Shown here: one piece after another, positions 46,192-53,954 of the stretch
How the letters are laid out: the number at the start of each line of letters is the position of its first letter
Position numbering within the stretch: position 1 is the first letter of the stretch
DNA from: Asanoa sp040676615
Lineage (GTDB): Bacteria > Actinomycetota > Actinomycetes > Mycobacteriales > Micromonosporaceae
NCBI RefSeq assembly: GCF_040676615.1
Contig: NZ_JBFAPI010000001.1
Coordinates: 186,001-250,000, forward strand
Length of the DNA stretch: 64,000 bases
Direction: 5' to 3'
Position numbers and translations under genes: made by a program
Notes under the pieces: generated by a model
Databases searched by the model: none
What the model saw: the letters and a program-made list of their open reading frames with translations, nothing else
Told to the model about the DNA's origin: nothing

Positions 46192-46773
46192 CTAGGGCCG
46201 GCTGGCCCGGCGGACCGCCTCTTCGACCAGGTCGAGCACCCGGCCCAGGTCGCCGGCCGGCCGGCCCATGGCCAGGTGCAGCACCAGGCCGTCGTAGGCC
46301 AGCTCGAGGAACTGGGCCAGCACGTCGAGGTCGACGTCGTCGCGCAGCACGCCGGCGGCGCGCTGGCGGGCGAGCCGGTCGCGGGTGGCCTCGGCGATCG
46401 CCGCGGAGTGCACCGCCCAGCGCTTGGCGAACTCGGGGTCGGTGCGCAGCCGGCGGGAGACCTCGAGCTGGCTGCCCAGCCAACCGGTGGTGTCGGGCGA
46501 CGCGGCCTGGTCGAGCAGGTCGCGCATCACCTGGACGAGGCCGTTGCGGGCGACCGTCGCGACCATCGCGGCGGCGTCGTCTTCCGCGACGGCGAGAAAG
46601 AGGGAGTCCTTGTCACGGAAATGGTGGAAGATCGCACCCCGGCTCAGCCCGGTTTCCTCTTCCAGCCGCCGCACCGTGGCACCCTCGTAGCCATAGCGCG
46701 CGAACGCGGCGCGCGCCGCCGTCAGGATCTCGTGGCGGCGGGCGTCGAGCTGGTTCTGGCTCACGCGGGGCAC
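46192..46773 (-). CDS. acnR: AcnR-type TetR regulator of aconitase
   Basis: 193-residue TetR-family repressor. The N-terminus MPRVSQNQLDARRHEIL and the DNA-binding helix-turn-helix VRRLEEETGLSRGAIFHHF with DKDSLF closely resemble AcnR/Rv1474c, which represses aconitase in corynebacteria and mycobacteria. In those genomes it sits beside acn; here acnA is about 11 kb away. A palindrome (CCGTACGTACGG) 37 nt upstream is matched at 10 of 12 positions in the acnA upstream region, supporting the assignment. Confidence 0.85.
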   Translation of the reverse strand: MPRVSQNQLDARRHEILTAARAAFARYGYEGATVRRLEEETGLSRGAIFHHFRDKDSLFLAVAEDDAAAMVATVARNGLVQVMRDLLDQAASPDTTGWLGSQLEVSRRLRTDPEFAKRWAVHSAAIAEATRDRLARQRAAGVLRDDVDLDVLAQFLELAYDGLVLHLAMGRPAGDLGRVLDLVEEAVRRASRP

Positions 46774-46809
46774 GTGTCGATCGTGTCAGGTGGCCCTCGG
46801 TCATGCAAT

Positions 46810-46821
46810 CCGTACGTACGG
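46810..46821. promoter_or_regulatory. AcnR operator candidate upstream of acnR
   Basis: Perfect 12-bp palindrome CCGTACGTACGG, 37 nt upstream of the acnR start and 15 nt from the thioesterase stop. It probably serves autoregulation, and a near-identical motif lies upstream of acnA. Confidence 0.6.
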
Positions 46822-46835
46822 CTTGCGTGTCACGG

Positions 46836-47630
46836 TCATGGCCGCGGACCGACCAGCAACGCCTGTGCCCCCTGCCCGACCGGGCCGTGGTCGTCGTAGA
46901 GCAGGGTGGTCGCCAGCCCGGTGCCGCCCTCAGAGAGCGTGGTGCGGGCCCGCACACAGACCCAGTCGCCCACCGGCGGCCGGTGCAGGTGCACCGTCAA
47001 CTCGGTGTTGATGAACCACCAGGTGGCCATGTCGAGCACCCGGCTCAGCCCGTTGCCCGAGTCGGCGAGCGCCACCAGTCGCTGCGCCGGTGACATCTTC
47101 TCGCCCGCCACCAGCGCGATCCTCGGCCGGGCCCACACCAGGGCGGGCCCGGGCTTCTCGAAATGCCCGGAGATGAACCGCCACTCGACCGCGCCGAGAT
47201 AGCCGATCCGCCACGCCGGGTCGGTGAACGCGGTGGCCACCGACGGGCGCATCGGGGCCTTCTCGTGGTGTGGCAGCGCCGGGCGCGGCAGGTCGAGGTC
47301 GGTGCGCCGGATCCGCCAGCCCCGCGCGACCATGACCGGCCGGCCGCCGGCCGACGCGGCCGCCTCGACCAACTCGACCGAGCGGCCGGGCCGCAGCACC
47401 GTGGCGGTGACCGTCAGTTCCTCGACCGGCACCGCGCCCAGGATGTCGACGGTCAGCCGGGCCAGGTGTGCCTCGCCGGAGACGGTGCTGGGCAGCGCCT
47501 CGATCGCCCGGACGAGCAGCGCCGACGGCGGACCGGCGTGTTGCAGGCCGGGCCCCCACGGCCCCTGGGTGTGCTGGGTCGACTCGAACCGGGACGGGTC
47601 GCCGGTCGGCCGGTAGAACGAGTCATCCAC
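46836..47630 (-). CDS. Acyl-CoA thioesterase family protein
   Basis: 264-residue double hot-dog protein of the TesB-like thioesterase family, expected to hydrolyse acyl-CoA esters. The first hot-dog contains TQGPWGPGLQHAGPPSALLVRA, the second WWFINTELTVHLHRPPVGDWV with the conserved NTELTVHLHR strand. No dedicated active-site triad can be assigned with certainty. GTG 47630 is 29 nt from the divergent nitrilase gene, so the two promoters overlap. Confidence 0.85.
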   Translation of the reverse strand: MDDSFYRPTGDPSRFESTQHTQGPWGPGLQHAGPPSALLVRAIEALPSTVSGEAHLARLTVDILGAVPVEELTVTATVLRPGRSVELVEAAASAGGRPVMVARGWRIRRTDLDLPRPALPHHEKAPMRPSVATAFTDPAWRIGYLGAVEWRFISGHFEKPGPALVWARPRIALVAGEKMSPAQRLVALADSGNGLSRVLDMATWWFINTELTVHLHRPPVGDWVCVRARTTLSEGGTGLATTLLYDDHGPVGQGAQALLVGPRP

Positions 47631-47659
47631 GGCACCGATTCTCGCCGTAGGATGCCGCC

Positions 47660-48511
47660 GTGGACACCCCGCCGGCGACTCCGTTGACGGTTGCCGCCGT
47701 GCAGGCGACGCCGGTGCCTGGCGAGATCGCGCACAACGCGTCGCTGGCCGCCCGCCTCGTCGGCCAGGCCGCCGACGCCGGCGCCCGGCTCGTGGTCCTG
47801 CCCGAACTGTTCCTCTGCGCCTACCACCCACCGACCCTGCACGCCGATCCCGCGGCGAGCGACCTGCCCGCGACCGAGGCCGGCGGGATCAGCGACGGCC
47901 GCCTCGACCCGTTGCGGGCCGCGGCGCGCGAGCACTCCGTCGTGGTCGTCGTCGGCGCGTCGGTGCGCCACGTCGACGGCCGGCGGACCTGCTCGGCGGT
48001 GCTGGTGGAGCGGACCGGGAACACCGTTTCCGCGTACGACAAGCAACTGCTCTGGGGTCCCGAGGAGAACGCCCTGTTCACGCCCGGCACCAGCGGCGCC
48101 ACGCTGCTGGTCGACGGCTGGCGGCTGGGTCTGGGGATCTGTTACGACGGCTGCTTCCCGGAGCACGGCCGGGCCGCCGCCGACGACGGTGCGCACGGCT
48201 ACCTGGTGCCCAGCGGCTACGTGGTCGGCTCGGCGCACCGGCGCGACGTCTACTACGCCGCCCGGGCCCTCGACAACACCATGTACGTGGTCTTCGCCAA
48301 CTCGGTCGGCGGCGACCGTGACTGGTCGTTCAACGGCGGCGCGGCGATCTACGACCCGGAGGGCCGGCCGCTCGTCCGGGCCGCCGACGAGGGCGAGACG
48401 GTGGTCGTGGCCACCCTCGACCCGGCCGAACTGGCCCGCGTGCGGGCCGCCCACACGATGCTGCTCGACCGTCGTGAGCTGGGCGAACGCCGCATTCTCG
48501 CGGCCAACTGA
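47660..48511 (+). CDS. Carbon-nitrogen hydrolase (nitrilase superfamily)
   Basis: 283-residue amidase-type enzyme. The Glu-Lys-Cys triad is complete: Glu in VVLPELFLC (~residue 49), Lys in YDKQLLW (~129) and Cys in LGICYDGCFPE (~163). It would hydrolyse an amide or related C-N bond of unknown substrate. GTG 47660 is preceded by GGATGCCGCC; divergent from the thioesterase. The downstream GntR operon has its own promoter. Confidence 0.92.
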   Translation: MDTPPATPLTVAAVQATPVPGEIAHNASLAARLVGQAADAGARLVVLPELFLCAYHPPTLHADPAASDLPATEAGGISDGRLDPLRAAAREHSVVVVVGASVRHVDGRRTCSAVLVERTGNTVSAYDKQLLWGPEENALFTPGTSGATLLVDGWRLGLGICYDGCFPEHGRAAADDGAHGYLVPSGYVVGSAHRRDVYYAARALDNTMYVVFANSVGGDRDWSFNGGAAIYDPEGRPLVRAADEGETVVVATLDPAELARVRAAHTMLLDRRELGERRILAAN

Positions 48512-48533
48512 CCCACCGCGTGATGCCAACCAC

Positions 48534-48586
48534 TTGACTTCCCGGGTTTGTTGGTTGCATGGTTAGTTACATGAGTAATGAACCAA
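48534..48586 (+). promoter_or_regulatory. Promoter and YtrA-type operator of the GntR/ABC operon
   Basis: TTGACT (48534-48539) is a good -35; the -10 is weak (CATGGT, 18-nt spacing). An imperfect inverted repeat GGTTAGTTAC-ATGA-GTAATGAACC (48561-48584, 8 of 10 pairs) follows, flanked by outer TTGGTT (48551-48556) and AACCAA (48581-48586). The position suits autorepression by the GntR protein that starts just downstream. Confidence 0.7.
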
Positions 48587-48595
48587 CGAGGCCCG

Positions 48596-48955
48596 ATGGA
48601 TGACGACCGCCCGATCTTCGTACAGATCGCGGAGCTGATCGAAAACTCGATCATCGACGGGACGCTCGCCGAGGAGACCCAGGTGCCCTCCACCAACGAA
48701 CTCGCGGCGTTCCATCGGATCAACCCGGCCACCGCCGCCAAGGGGATCAACCGCCTGGTCGATGACGGAACTCTCTACAAACGCCGGGGGATCGGAATGT
48801 TCGTGGCCACGGGGGCACGCGAAACGCTCCGGGAGCGTCGCCGGCTCGACTTCTCCACCCAGTACGTGCGTCCGCTCATCGAGGAAGCCCGGAAGTTGGG
48901 CATCGGCACCGATGAGCTCAAGAAGCTGATCGAAACGTGGGAGGACGTGCGATGA
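48596..48955 (+). CDS. GntR regulator, YtrA subfamily
   Basis: 119-residue repressor with a winged helix (FVQIAELIENSIIDGTLAEE, then VPSTNELAAFHRINPATAAKGINRLVDDG) and the short C-terminal helical tail typical of the YtrA subfamily. YtrA-type genes lead ABC transporter operons. MDDDRPIF at 48596 is the usual family start; ATG 48578 would add six residues and overlap the operator. Its stop overlaps the ABC ATPase ATG, so operon control is by its own product. Confidence 0.92.
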   Translation: MDDDRPIFVQIAELIENSIIDGTLAEETQVPSTNELAAFHRINPATAAKGINRLVDDGTLYKRRGIGMFVATGARETLRERRRLDFSTQYVRPLIEEARKLGIGTDELKKLIETWEDVR

Positions 48956-49830
48956 CCGTGGTGACGGCATCCGGCCTGACCAAGCGGTACGGCGACGTGA
49001 CCGCGCTCGACGACGTGAGCTTCACGCTCACCGAGAACGTCATCTACGGCCTGCTCGGTCGCAACGGCGCCGGCAAGACCACGCTGATGCAGCTGATCAC
49101 CGGTCAGAACGCGGCGACCTCGGGAGAGCTGCGGCTCTTCGGCGAACACCCCTACGAGAACGAGCGCGCTCTGTCGCATGTGGCCTTCGTCAAGGAGAGC
49201 CAGAAATACCCGCAGGCCTACAAGGTCTGGCACGTGCTCAGCCTGGCGAGCCACCTGTTCCCCAACTGGGACAGGGACTTCGCGGAGTCCCTTGTCGACG
49301 AGTTCAAGCTGCCCCGCAAGCGCGACGTGCGCAAGCTGTCCCGCGGCATGCTCTCCGCGCTCGGCGTCACCGTCGGCCTGGCCGCCCGGGCGCCGCTGAC
49401 CTTCTTCGACGAGCCCTACCTCGGCCTCGACGCGGTGGCCCGGCAGCTGTTCTACGACCGGCTGCTGGCCGACTACGCCGAGCACCCCCGCACGGTCGTG
49501 CTCTCCACCCACCTCATCGACGAGGTCGCCGACCTCATCGAGCACGTGCTGCTGCTCGACGGCGGCAAGCTGGTGCTCGACGCCGACACCGAGGAACTGC
49601 GCGGCGAGGTGATGGACGCGACCGGCCCGGCCGCGGCGGTCCAGGACCTCGCCGAAGGCCGCGACGTGCTGCATCGGCAGCGACTCGGCGGCACGGTCCG
49701 CGCGACGATCCGCGGCACGTTCGACAACGCCGAGCGGCTGCGGGCCAAGAAGCTCGGCGTCGATCTGGAGCCGGTCTCGCTCCAGCAGGCGGTCGTGCGC
49801 CTGACGATGGAAAGGAACGCCGCGCGATGA
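48952..49830 (+). CDS. ABC transporter ATP-binding protein (YtrA-operon type)
   Basis: 292-residue ATPase. Walker A GRNGAGKTT near residue 37, a degenerate signature LSRGMLSALGVTVGLAA, Walker B TFFDEPYLGLD and switch His in LSTHLIDEVA. The C-terminal ~70 residues are an extra domain as in BcrA/YtrB proteins. ATG 48952 overlaps the GntR stop, and its stop overlaps the permease ATG. Likely part of an exporter induced by cell-envelope stress, judged by family. Confidence 0.92.
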   Translation: MTVVTASGLTKRYGDVTALDDVSFTLTENVIYGLLGRNGAGKTTLMQLITGQNAATSGELRLFGEHPYENERALSHVAFVKESQKYPQAYKVWHVLSLASHLFPNWDRDFAESLVDEFKLPRKRDVRKLSRGMLSALGVTVGLAARAPLTFFDEPYLGLDAVARQLFYDRLLADYAEHPRTVVLSTHLIDEVADLIEHVLLLDGGKLVLDADTEELRGEVMDATGPAAAVQDLAEGRDVLHRQRLGGTVRATIRGTFDNAERLRAKKLGVDLEPVSLQQAVVRLTMERNAAR

Positions 49831-50525
49831 ACCGCATCCTGGACGCGACCCGGCTGCACACGATCGTCTGGAAGCAGACCATGCTGTGGCCCTGGGCGAT
49901 CATGGGCATCTCGTTCGTCGTCAACATCCTGATCTTCGCCTCGATCGGTGACGCCGGGCGGCCCGGTGGCAACACCACCGGCGGGCTCGCCAGCATCTAC
50001 TCGGTCGTGGCGATCGTCGGGGCGATCGCGATCAACCAGGTGTTCCCGTTCGCGCTCGGCATGGGCATCACCCGGCGCACCTTCTACCTCGCGACCGCGC
50101 TGGTGATGGTGTTCCAGGCATTCGCGTACGCCATCGTGCTCTATCTGTTGAAGTTGCTCGAAGGGGCGACCGACGGGTTCGGGGTCGACCTGCGGTTCTT
50201 CCGGGTCCCGTTCGTCGACGTCCACAACGGATTCCTGCAGATCCTGGTCTTCGCCGTGCCGTTCCTGTTCGTCAGCTTCCTGGCCATCTTCGCGGCGACC
50301 ACCATCGTCCGCTGGGGCGCCAACGGGTTCTTCGCCGCCGGCGCGGCCGCCCTGCTGCTCGTCGGCCTGCTCGCCGCGCTGATCACCTGGCAGGACTGGT
50401 GGCTCGCGATCTGGCACTGGCTGAGCGACCAAACGCCCACCAGCCTGCTGGTCGGCTGGCCCGCGTTGGTCGCCGGGATCGCCGCCGTCGGGGGGCTGGT
50501 GGTGATCCGTCGGGCCAACGCCTGA
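49827..50525 (+). CDS. ABC transporter permease
   Basis: 232-residue membrane protein with about six segments, including FVVNILIFASIG, IYSVVAIVGAIAIN and a C-terminal LVAGIAAVGGLVVIRR. The large loop between segments three and four (TDGFGVDLRFFRVPFVDVHNG) faces outside or inside by an unknown orientation. Start overlaps the ATPase stop (ATGA). It completes the GntR-ATPase-permease operon. Confidence 0.88.
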   Translation: MNRILDATRLHTIVWKQTMLWPWAIMGISFVVNILIFASIGDAGRPGGNTTGGLASIYSVVAIVGAIAINQVFPFALGMGITRRTFYLATALVMVFQAFAYAIVLYLLKLLEGATDGFGVDLRFFRVPFVDVHNGFLQILVFAVPFLFVSFLAIFAATTIVRWGANGFFAAGAAALLLVGLLAALITWQDWWLAIWHWLSDQTPTSLLVGWPALVAGIAAVGGLVVIRRANA

Positions 50526-50612
50526 CGCCCGCCACCACGGCGATCGCCGGTCCGCGCCCGCGGCCCGGCGATCGTTCGTCGCCGGCCCAAGATTGTTTAC
50601 ATTGCGGGGGTT

Positions 50613-50640
50613 TTGAGAGATCGGCGCTGTCCCGTACTGT
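50613..50640 (+). promoter_or_regulatory. Leaderless promoter of the HAD gene
   Basis: TTGAGA (50613-50618), a 16-nt spacer and TACTGT (50635-50640). Transcription is expected at about 50647, which is the GTG start codon itself. Confidence 0.65.
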
Positions 50641-50646
50641 GCGCGG

Positions 50647-51291
50647 GTGCCCCTCATGTTCCTCGACGTGGACAACACTGTTCTGGACCGCACAGGCGCC
50701 TTCCGCACCTGGGCCGAGGGGTTCCTGACCGGGATCGGCGCGCCGCCGCCCGACGTCGACTGGCTGCTGTCCGTCGACGCCGACGGCCTCACCGACCGCT
50801 GGGACGTCGCCGACCAGATCCGCGAGCGCTACCGGCTCAGCACCTCGTCCGTCGACCTCGTCGACGAGATGCGCGAGGGTGTCGTGGCCAACAGCAAGCT
50901 CGACCCGCTGGTCGCCTGCGCGCTGCGGATCGCCGACGACGCGGGCTGGGTGCCGGTGCTGGTGACCAACGGGGCCACCCGGCAGGAAGACACCACCATC
51001 CGGCGTACGGGCCTCGACCGCTACGTCGCCGATTGGGTGATCTCCGAGGAGGTCGGGGTCAGCAAGCCCAACCCGCGCATCTTCGCGCTCGCCGCCGAGC
51101 GGGTCCGGATGCGGATGCGCGGCGCCTGGGTGGTCGGCGACAGTCCCGAGACCGACATCGGCGCGGCTGCCGAGATGGGCCTGCCCAGCGTGTGGCTGCA
51201 CCGCGGCCGGCGCTGGATGGAGTCGCGCTTCGAGCCGACCGCGACGGCGGGCGGATTCCTGCCGGCGATGGCCGCGGTGCTCGCCGGATAA
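50647..51291 (+). CDS. HAD-family phosphatase
   Basis: 214-residue haloacid-dehalogenase-like hydrolase. Motif I is FLDVDNTVLD (nucleophile Asp and acid Asp near residues 7 and 9), motif II VLVTNGA, motif III Lys in GVSKPNPRIF and motif IV VVGDSPETDIGAA. The cap between motif I and II is of the small helical type. Phosphorylated substrate unknown. GTG 50647 lies at the predicted transcription start, so the mRNA looks leaderless. Confidence 0.9.
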   Translation: MPLMFLDVDNTVLDRTGAFRTWAEGFLTGIGAPPPDVDWLLSVDADGLTDRWDVADQIRERYRLSTSSVDLVDEMREGVVANSKLDPLVACALRIADDAGWVPVLVTNGATRQEDTTIRRTGLDRYVADWVISEEVGVSKPNPRIFALAAERVRMRMRGAWVVGDSPETDIGAAAEMGLPSVWLHRGRRWMESRFEPTATAGGFLPAMAAVLAG

Positions 51292-51466
51292 TTCGGTTGC
51301 GTCGCCGGCTTCGCGCCGGGAGACTCCCGATCTAGTTGGAACCAGACCTGGCCGCGCCTGACCCGCGCCGGCCGGTCGTCGAGATGGAAGGGGTGAGTTC
51401 TGTGGCTGTCGTTGTCGCTTACTTCTCGCGGCCTTCTTCTTCCTTCTCGATCCAGGAGTTCCTCCG

Positions 51467-52396
51467 TTGCGTGAGCACGATTCCGAGCCGGCACCGCGTG
51501 GCCGTTCCGGCAAGCGTCGTTTCGACGACGACGATCCGCAGTTCCTGAAGCGCGCGCGGCACCGCACGCCCGTCGCCTTCGACACCAACGCCGACACCGA
51601 CGTCCCCGAGACCGGCGACGCCTGGTCCACCTGGGACGACGCCCTGCACGGGCCGTTGCCGCGGCCTGACTGGGTGGTCACCGAGCTGGCCGCCGTCGAC
51701 GTCGAGCTGGGCATTCTCAAGACCGGCAAGGAAGCCGACGTCTACCTGGTCCGGCGCGGCATCCCCGACACCGACCGCAGTTGCCTGCTCGCGGCCAAGC
51801 GCTACCGCGAGCCGGAACACCGGATGTTCCACCGCGACGCCGGCTACCTGGAAGGGCGCCGGGTGCGGCGATCCCGGGAGAACCGGGCCATGTCCGGGCG
51901 TACGTCGTTCGGCCGGCAGCTGATCGCCGGCCAGTGGGCGGCCGCCGAGTTCGACGCCCTGTCCCGCCTCTGGGAGGTCGCCACCAGCTACGGCGCGATC
52001 TCCGTGCCCTATCCGGTGCAACTGCGCGGCACGGAGCTGATGCTCGAGTTCATCGGCGACGCCGCGGAGGGCCTGGCCGCCCCGCGACTGGCCCAGCTAC
52101 GCCCGGAGCCGGCCGAACTCAAGTCGCTGTGGGACCAGCTGCTGGACGCCCTGACGGTGCTGGCCCGCGCCGGCTTCGCACACGGCGACCTGTCGCCCTA
52201 CAACCTGCTGGTGCACGACGACCGGCTGGTGGTGATCGACCTGCCCCAGGTGATCGACGTGATCGCCAACCCCAACGGCCCGGCACTGCTGGCCCGCGAC
52301 GTCAAGAACGTCACGACCTGGTTCGCCGCCCGCGGCCTACCCCAGGACCACGACGAGATCACCCGCCGCCTCCTCGACGAGGCCGGCGTCCGTTGA
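51467..52396 (+). CDS. RIO-like serine/threonine kinase
   Basis: 309-residue atypical protein kinase of the RIO family. An acidic and basic N-terminal stretch (~50 residues) precedes the kinase: GILKTGKEADVYLV (P-loop), AAKRYRE with the ATP-binding Lys, AHGDLSPYNLLV (catalytic Asp) and VIDLPQVID (metal-binding Asp). RIO kinases in archaea and eukaryotes act in ribosome maturation; the bacterial role is unclear. Start TTG 51467 is supported by AGGAG at 51454-51458, 8 nt upstream. A strong stem-loop follows. Confidence 0.9.
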   Translation: MREHDSEPAPRGRSGKRRFDDDDPQFLKRARHRTPVAFDTNADTDVPETGDAWSTWDDALHGPLPRPDWVVTELAAVDVELGILKTGKEADVYLVRRGIPDTDRSCLLAAKRYREPEHRMFHRDAGYLEGRRVRRSRENRAMSGRTSFGRQLIAGQWAAAEFDALSRLWEVATSYGAISVPYPVQLRGTELMLEFIGDAAEGLAAPRLAQLRPEPAELKSLWDQLLDALTVLARAGFAHGDLSPYNLLVHDDRLVVIDLPQVIDVIANPNGPALLARDVKNVTTWFAARGLPQDHDEITRRLLDEAGVR

Positions 52397-52411
52397 CGGC
52401 CGCCGCCGCTG

Positions 52412-52443
52412 GGGCCGCTTCCCGCACGACCGGGAAGCGGCCC
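52412..52443 (+). terminator. 13-bp stem-loop after RIO kinase gene
   Basis: Perfect inverted repeat GGGCCGCTTCCCG (52412-52424) and CGGGAAGCGGCCC (52431-52443) with a 6-nt loop, 15 nt after the stop. No T-run, but very stable; a likely terminator. Confidence 0.75.
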
Positions 52444-52527
52444 GCGCCGCGCCCGCTCAGGTCCGGACGGCGGCCGGTCGGGCTAGCCTGGCCCAGGCCG
52501 TTGTCGGTGATCCGCTAGGAGGAAACG

Positions 52528-52635
52528 ATGGGCGCCATCCGCCCGTGGCACCTGGTCGTCCTGTCGTTCTGCTGCCTGGGCTCCACCGCCATCATCGCCG
52601 CCGTCGTCCTGCTGGTCGCCCGCCGCCGCAAATAA
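52528..52635 (+). CDS. 35-residue single-pass membrane peptide
   Basis: Small ORF with an excellent ribosome binding site (AGGAGGAAAC directly before ATG 52528) and stop TAA at 52633. The peptide starts MGAIRPWHLVVL, has one hydrophobic segment across residues ~8-31 with two adjacent cysteines (FCCLG), and ends ARRRK, implying N-out/C-in topology. TAGCCT at 52484-52489 could be the -10 box. I do not recognise the family; the strong translation signals make a real gene likely. Confidence 0.7.
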   Translation: MGAIRPWHLVVLSFCCLGSTAIIAAVVLLVARRRK

Positions 52636-52691
52636 CAGACGTGGGTGGCAACGGCACACGGCGACCGCGACCCTCGGCGATGGCGGCTGGA

Positions 52692-53484
52692 TCAACCCAT
52701 GACGGCCGCGTCGGTCGCGTCGACCAACACCACGCCGGCCAACCCTGACCACCGCTCGAGAGTGCGTAGGTCGCGACGAAACCATGCCTCGATTTGGGGC
52801 GGCGGTTCTTCCGCCGGTGGTGGACCTGCATCTGGCCGGTCGGCGTCGTCGGTCAGCGCTGCCGTCAGGCTCCGCCAGAGTCCACGGACGCCGGCTGCAA
52901 TGCCGTTGATCGGTGCGTGACAGACCAGCTGGTACGACGGCGCCCCGGCGGCGAGGATCGCCGCGGTGCGGAACTCTCTGCGGCCCAAGAAGTCCAACGC
53001 CGTTTCCGCCGGCACAATGGCGCATCCCCATTGGGCGAGATCGACGGGCCCATGCGGACACGGCCCCGGCCGAGCGGCGCCGAGCCGCCATGTCGTCTGA
53101 GCATCGCTGTAGACGCAGTAGAAACCCGCGATGCGATCAGAACGGCAACGGTCGGCAAAGACCTCGACCTGGTATCCAGAGGAAGTGTTGGATGCCGCCT
53201 GTTGGTCGAGGCGGACGCGTCGCGTTGTGGGGTCTGCCCGCTTCGCCTGGATACGGAATCCGACATATCCGCGTTCGTCACGGATCCACCACTCCCAGTC
53301 CGCGCCGGTTTCTGCCTCGCCGCGGGAGGCGAATCGCTGGATCTTCATCTGTCTCCGGTGGCTGATGGCGAGTTGGAGCAGGGCGTTGTCGGTGAAGGTC
53401 GTCTCCTAAGGCGTAAGACCTAGGTCTCGGCCTTGTTGAGTGCGCCAGGTGACATCTGTGGCGATCGATCGGAATGTGGGACAC
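52692..53484 (-). pseudogene. DUF6615-type gene, frameshifted
   Basis: The 218-codon ORF 52692-53348 contains TGADWEWW, GFRIQAKR and FYCVYSD, which I recognise as DUF6615. The homology continues upstream in the same frame (ETTFTDNALLQLAISHRRQ) but meets TAG at about 53408, while the family's N-terminal part (CHLAHSTRPRPRSYALGD) is found in another frame up to 53484. A single-base insertion or two-base deletion near 53405 explains this. The gene is thus probably broken unless the read is wrong. The function of DUF6615 is unknown. Confidence 0.65.
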
Positions 53485-53952
53485 AAGAACGGGTCTCTGC
53501 GAGCGCGCAATGCGTTCGACTCGCGCTCACCTTCGGGGGTCAGCGTCCAGACCCCTCGCCCGGAAATGGCGGGTGGAAGAAGCAATCCTTCGCTGGCAAG
53601 GCGGAGCCGGGCGAAGTCCGCCTTGTTTTCCTAAGCGATGTCGCCGCGGCTCGGTCGTCGTGCAAGGTCGTCGACTGTCAACCGGCCCGCGAGCTTGCCG
53701 CGCATGACGCGAAGAACTTCTACCCTAGAGCTGGCCCCACCGAGTTCCCCAAGGCCACCAAGATCCAAAGGGCAAGTTCACCTTGGTCGATCATGTCACG
53801 TCCATTCCGCTACTCGCGCTCTAAGGGGCCGGGCTCGACCGTGACCGCGAACTCGCCGTGCGGGATTCTGGCGACGAAGGCGGTGCCCGCTCGCCGGCCG
53901 AGAAATCAGCTTCCACCTTCCCAACCTCGATCGCGAAGGTGGAGCGGCATTT
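53485..53952. other. 468-bp stretch without a recognisable gene
   Basis: No frame here shows family motifs, a ribosome binding site or the strong G/C third-position bias of its neighbours. It contains two terminator-like stems (53597-53629 and 53912-53954). Together with the broken DUF6615 gene it looks like a decayed or inserted segment. Confidence 0.6.
53597..53629 (+). terminator. Stem-loop with T-run
   Basis: CAAGGCGGA (53597-53605) and TCCGCCTTG (53617-53625) form a 9-bp stem with an 11-nt loop, followed by TTTT. A plus-strand intrinsic terminator with no obvious gene upstream, perhaps a remnant. Confidence 0.6.
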
Positions 53953-53954
53953 TT
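53912..53954. terminator. Stem-loop after anchored-protein gene
   Basis: TCCACCTTC (53912-53920) and GAAGGTGGA (53935-53943) form a 9-bp stem with a 14-nt loop. On the minus strand it lies 9 nt after the stop at 53953; on the plus strand it is followed by GCGGCATTTTT. It may stop transcription from both sides. Confidence 0.6.
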
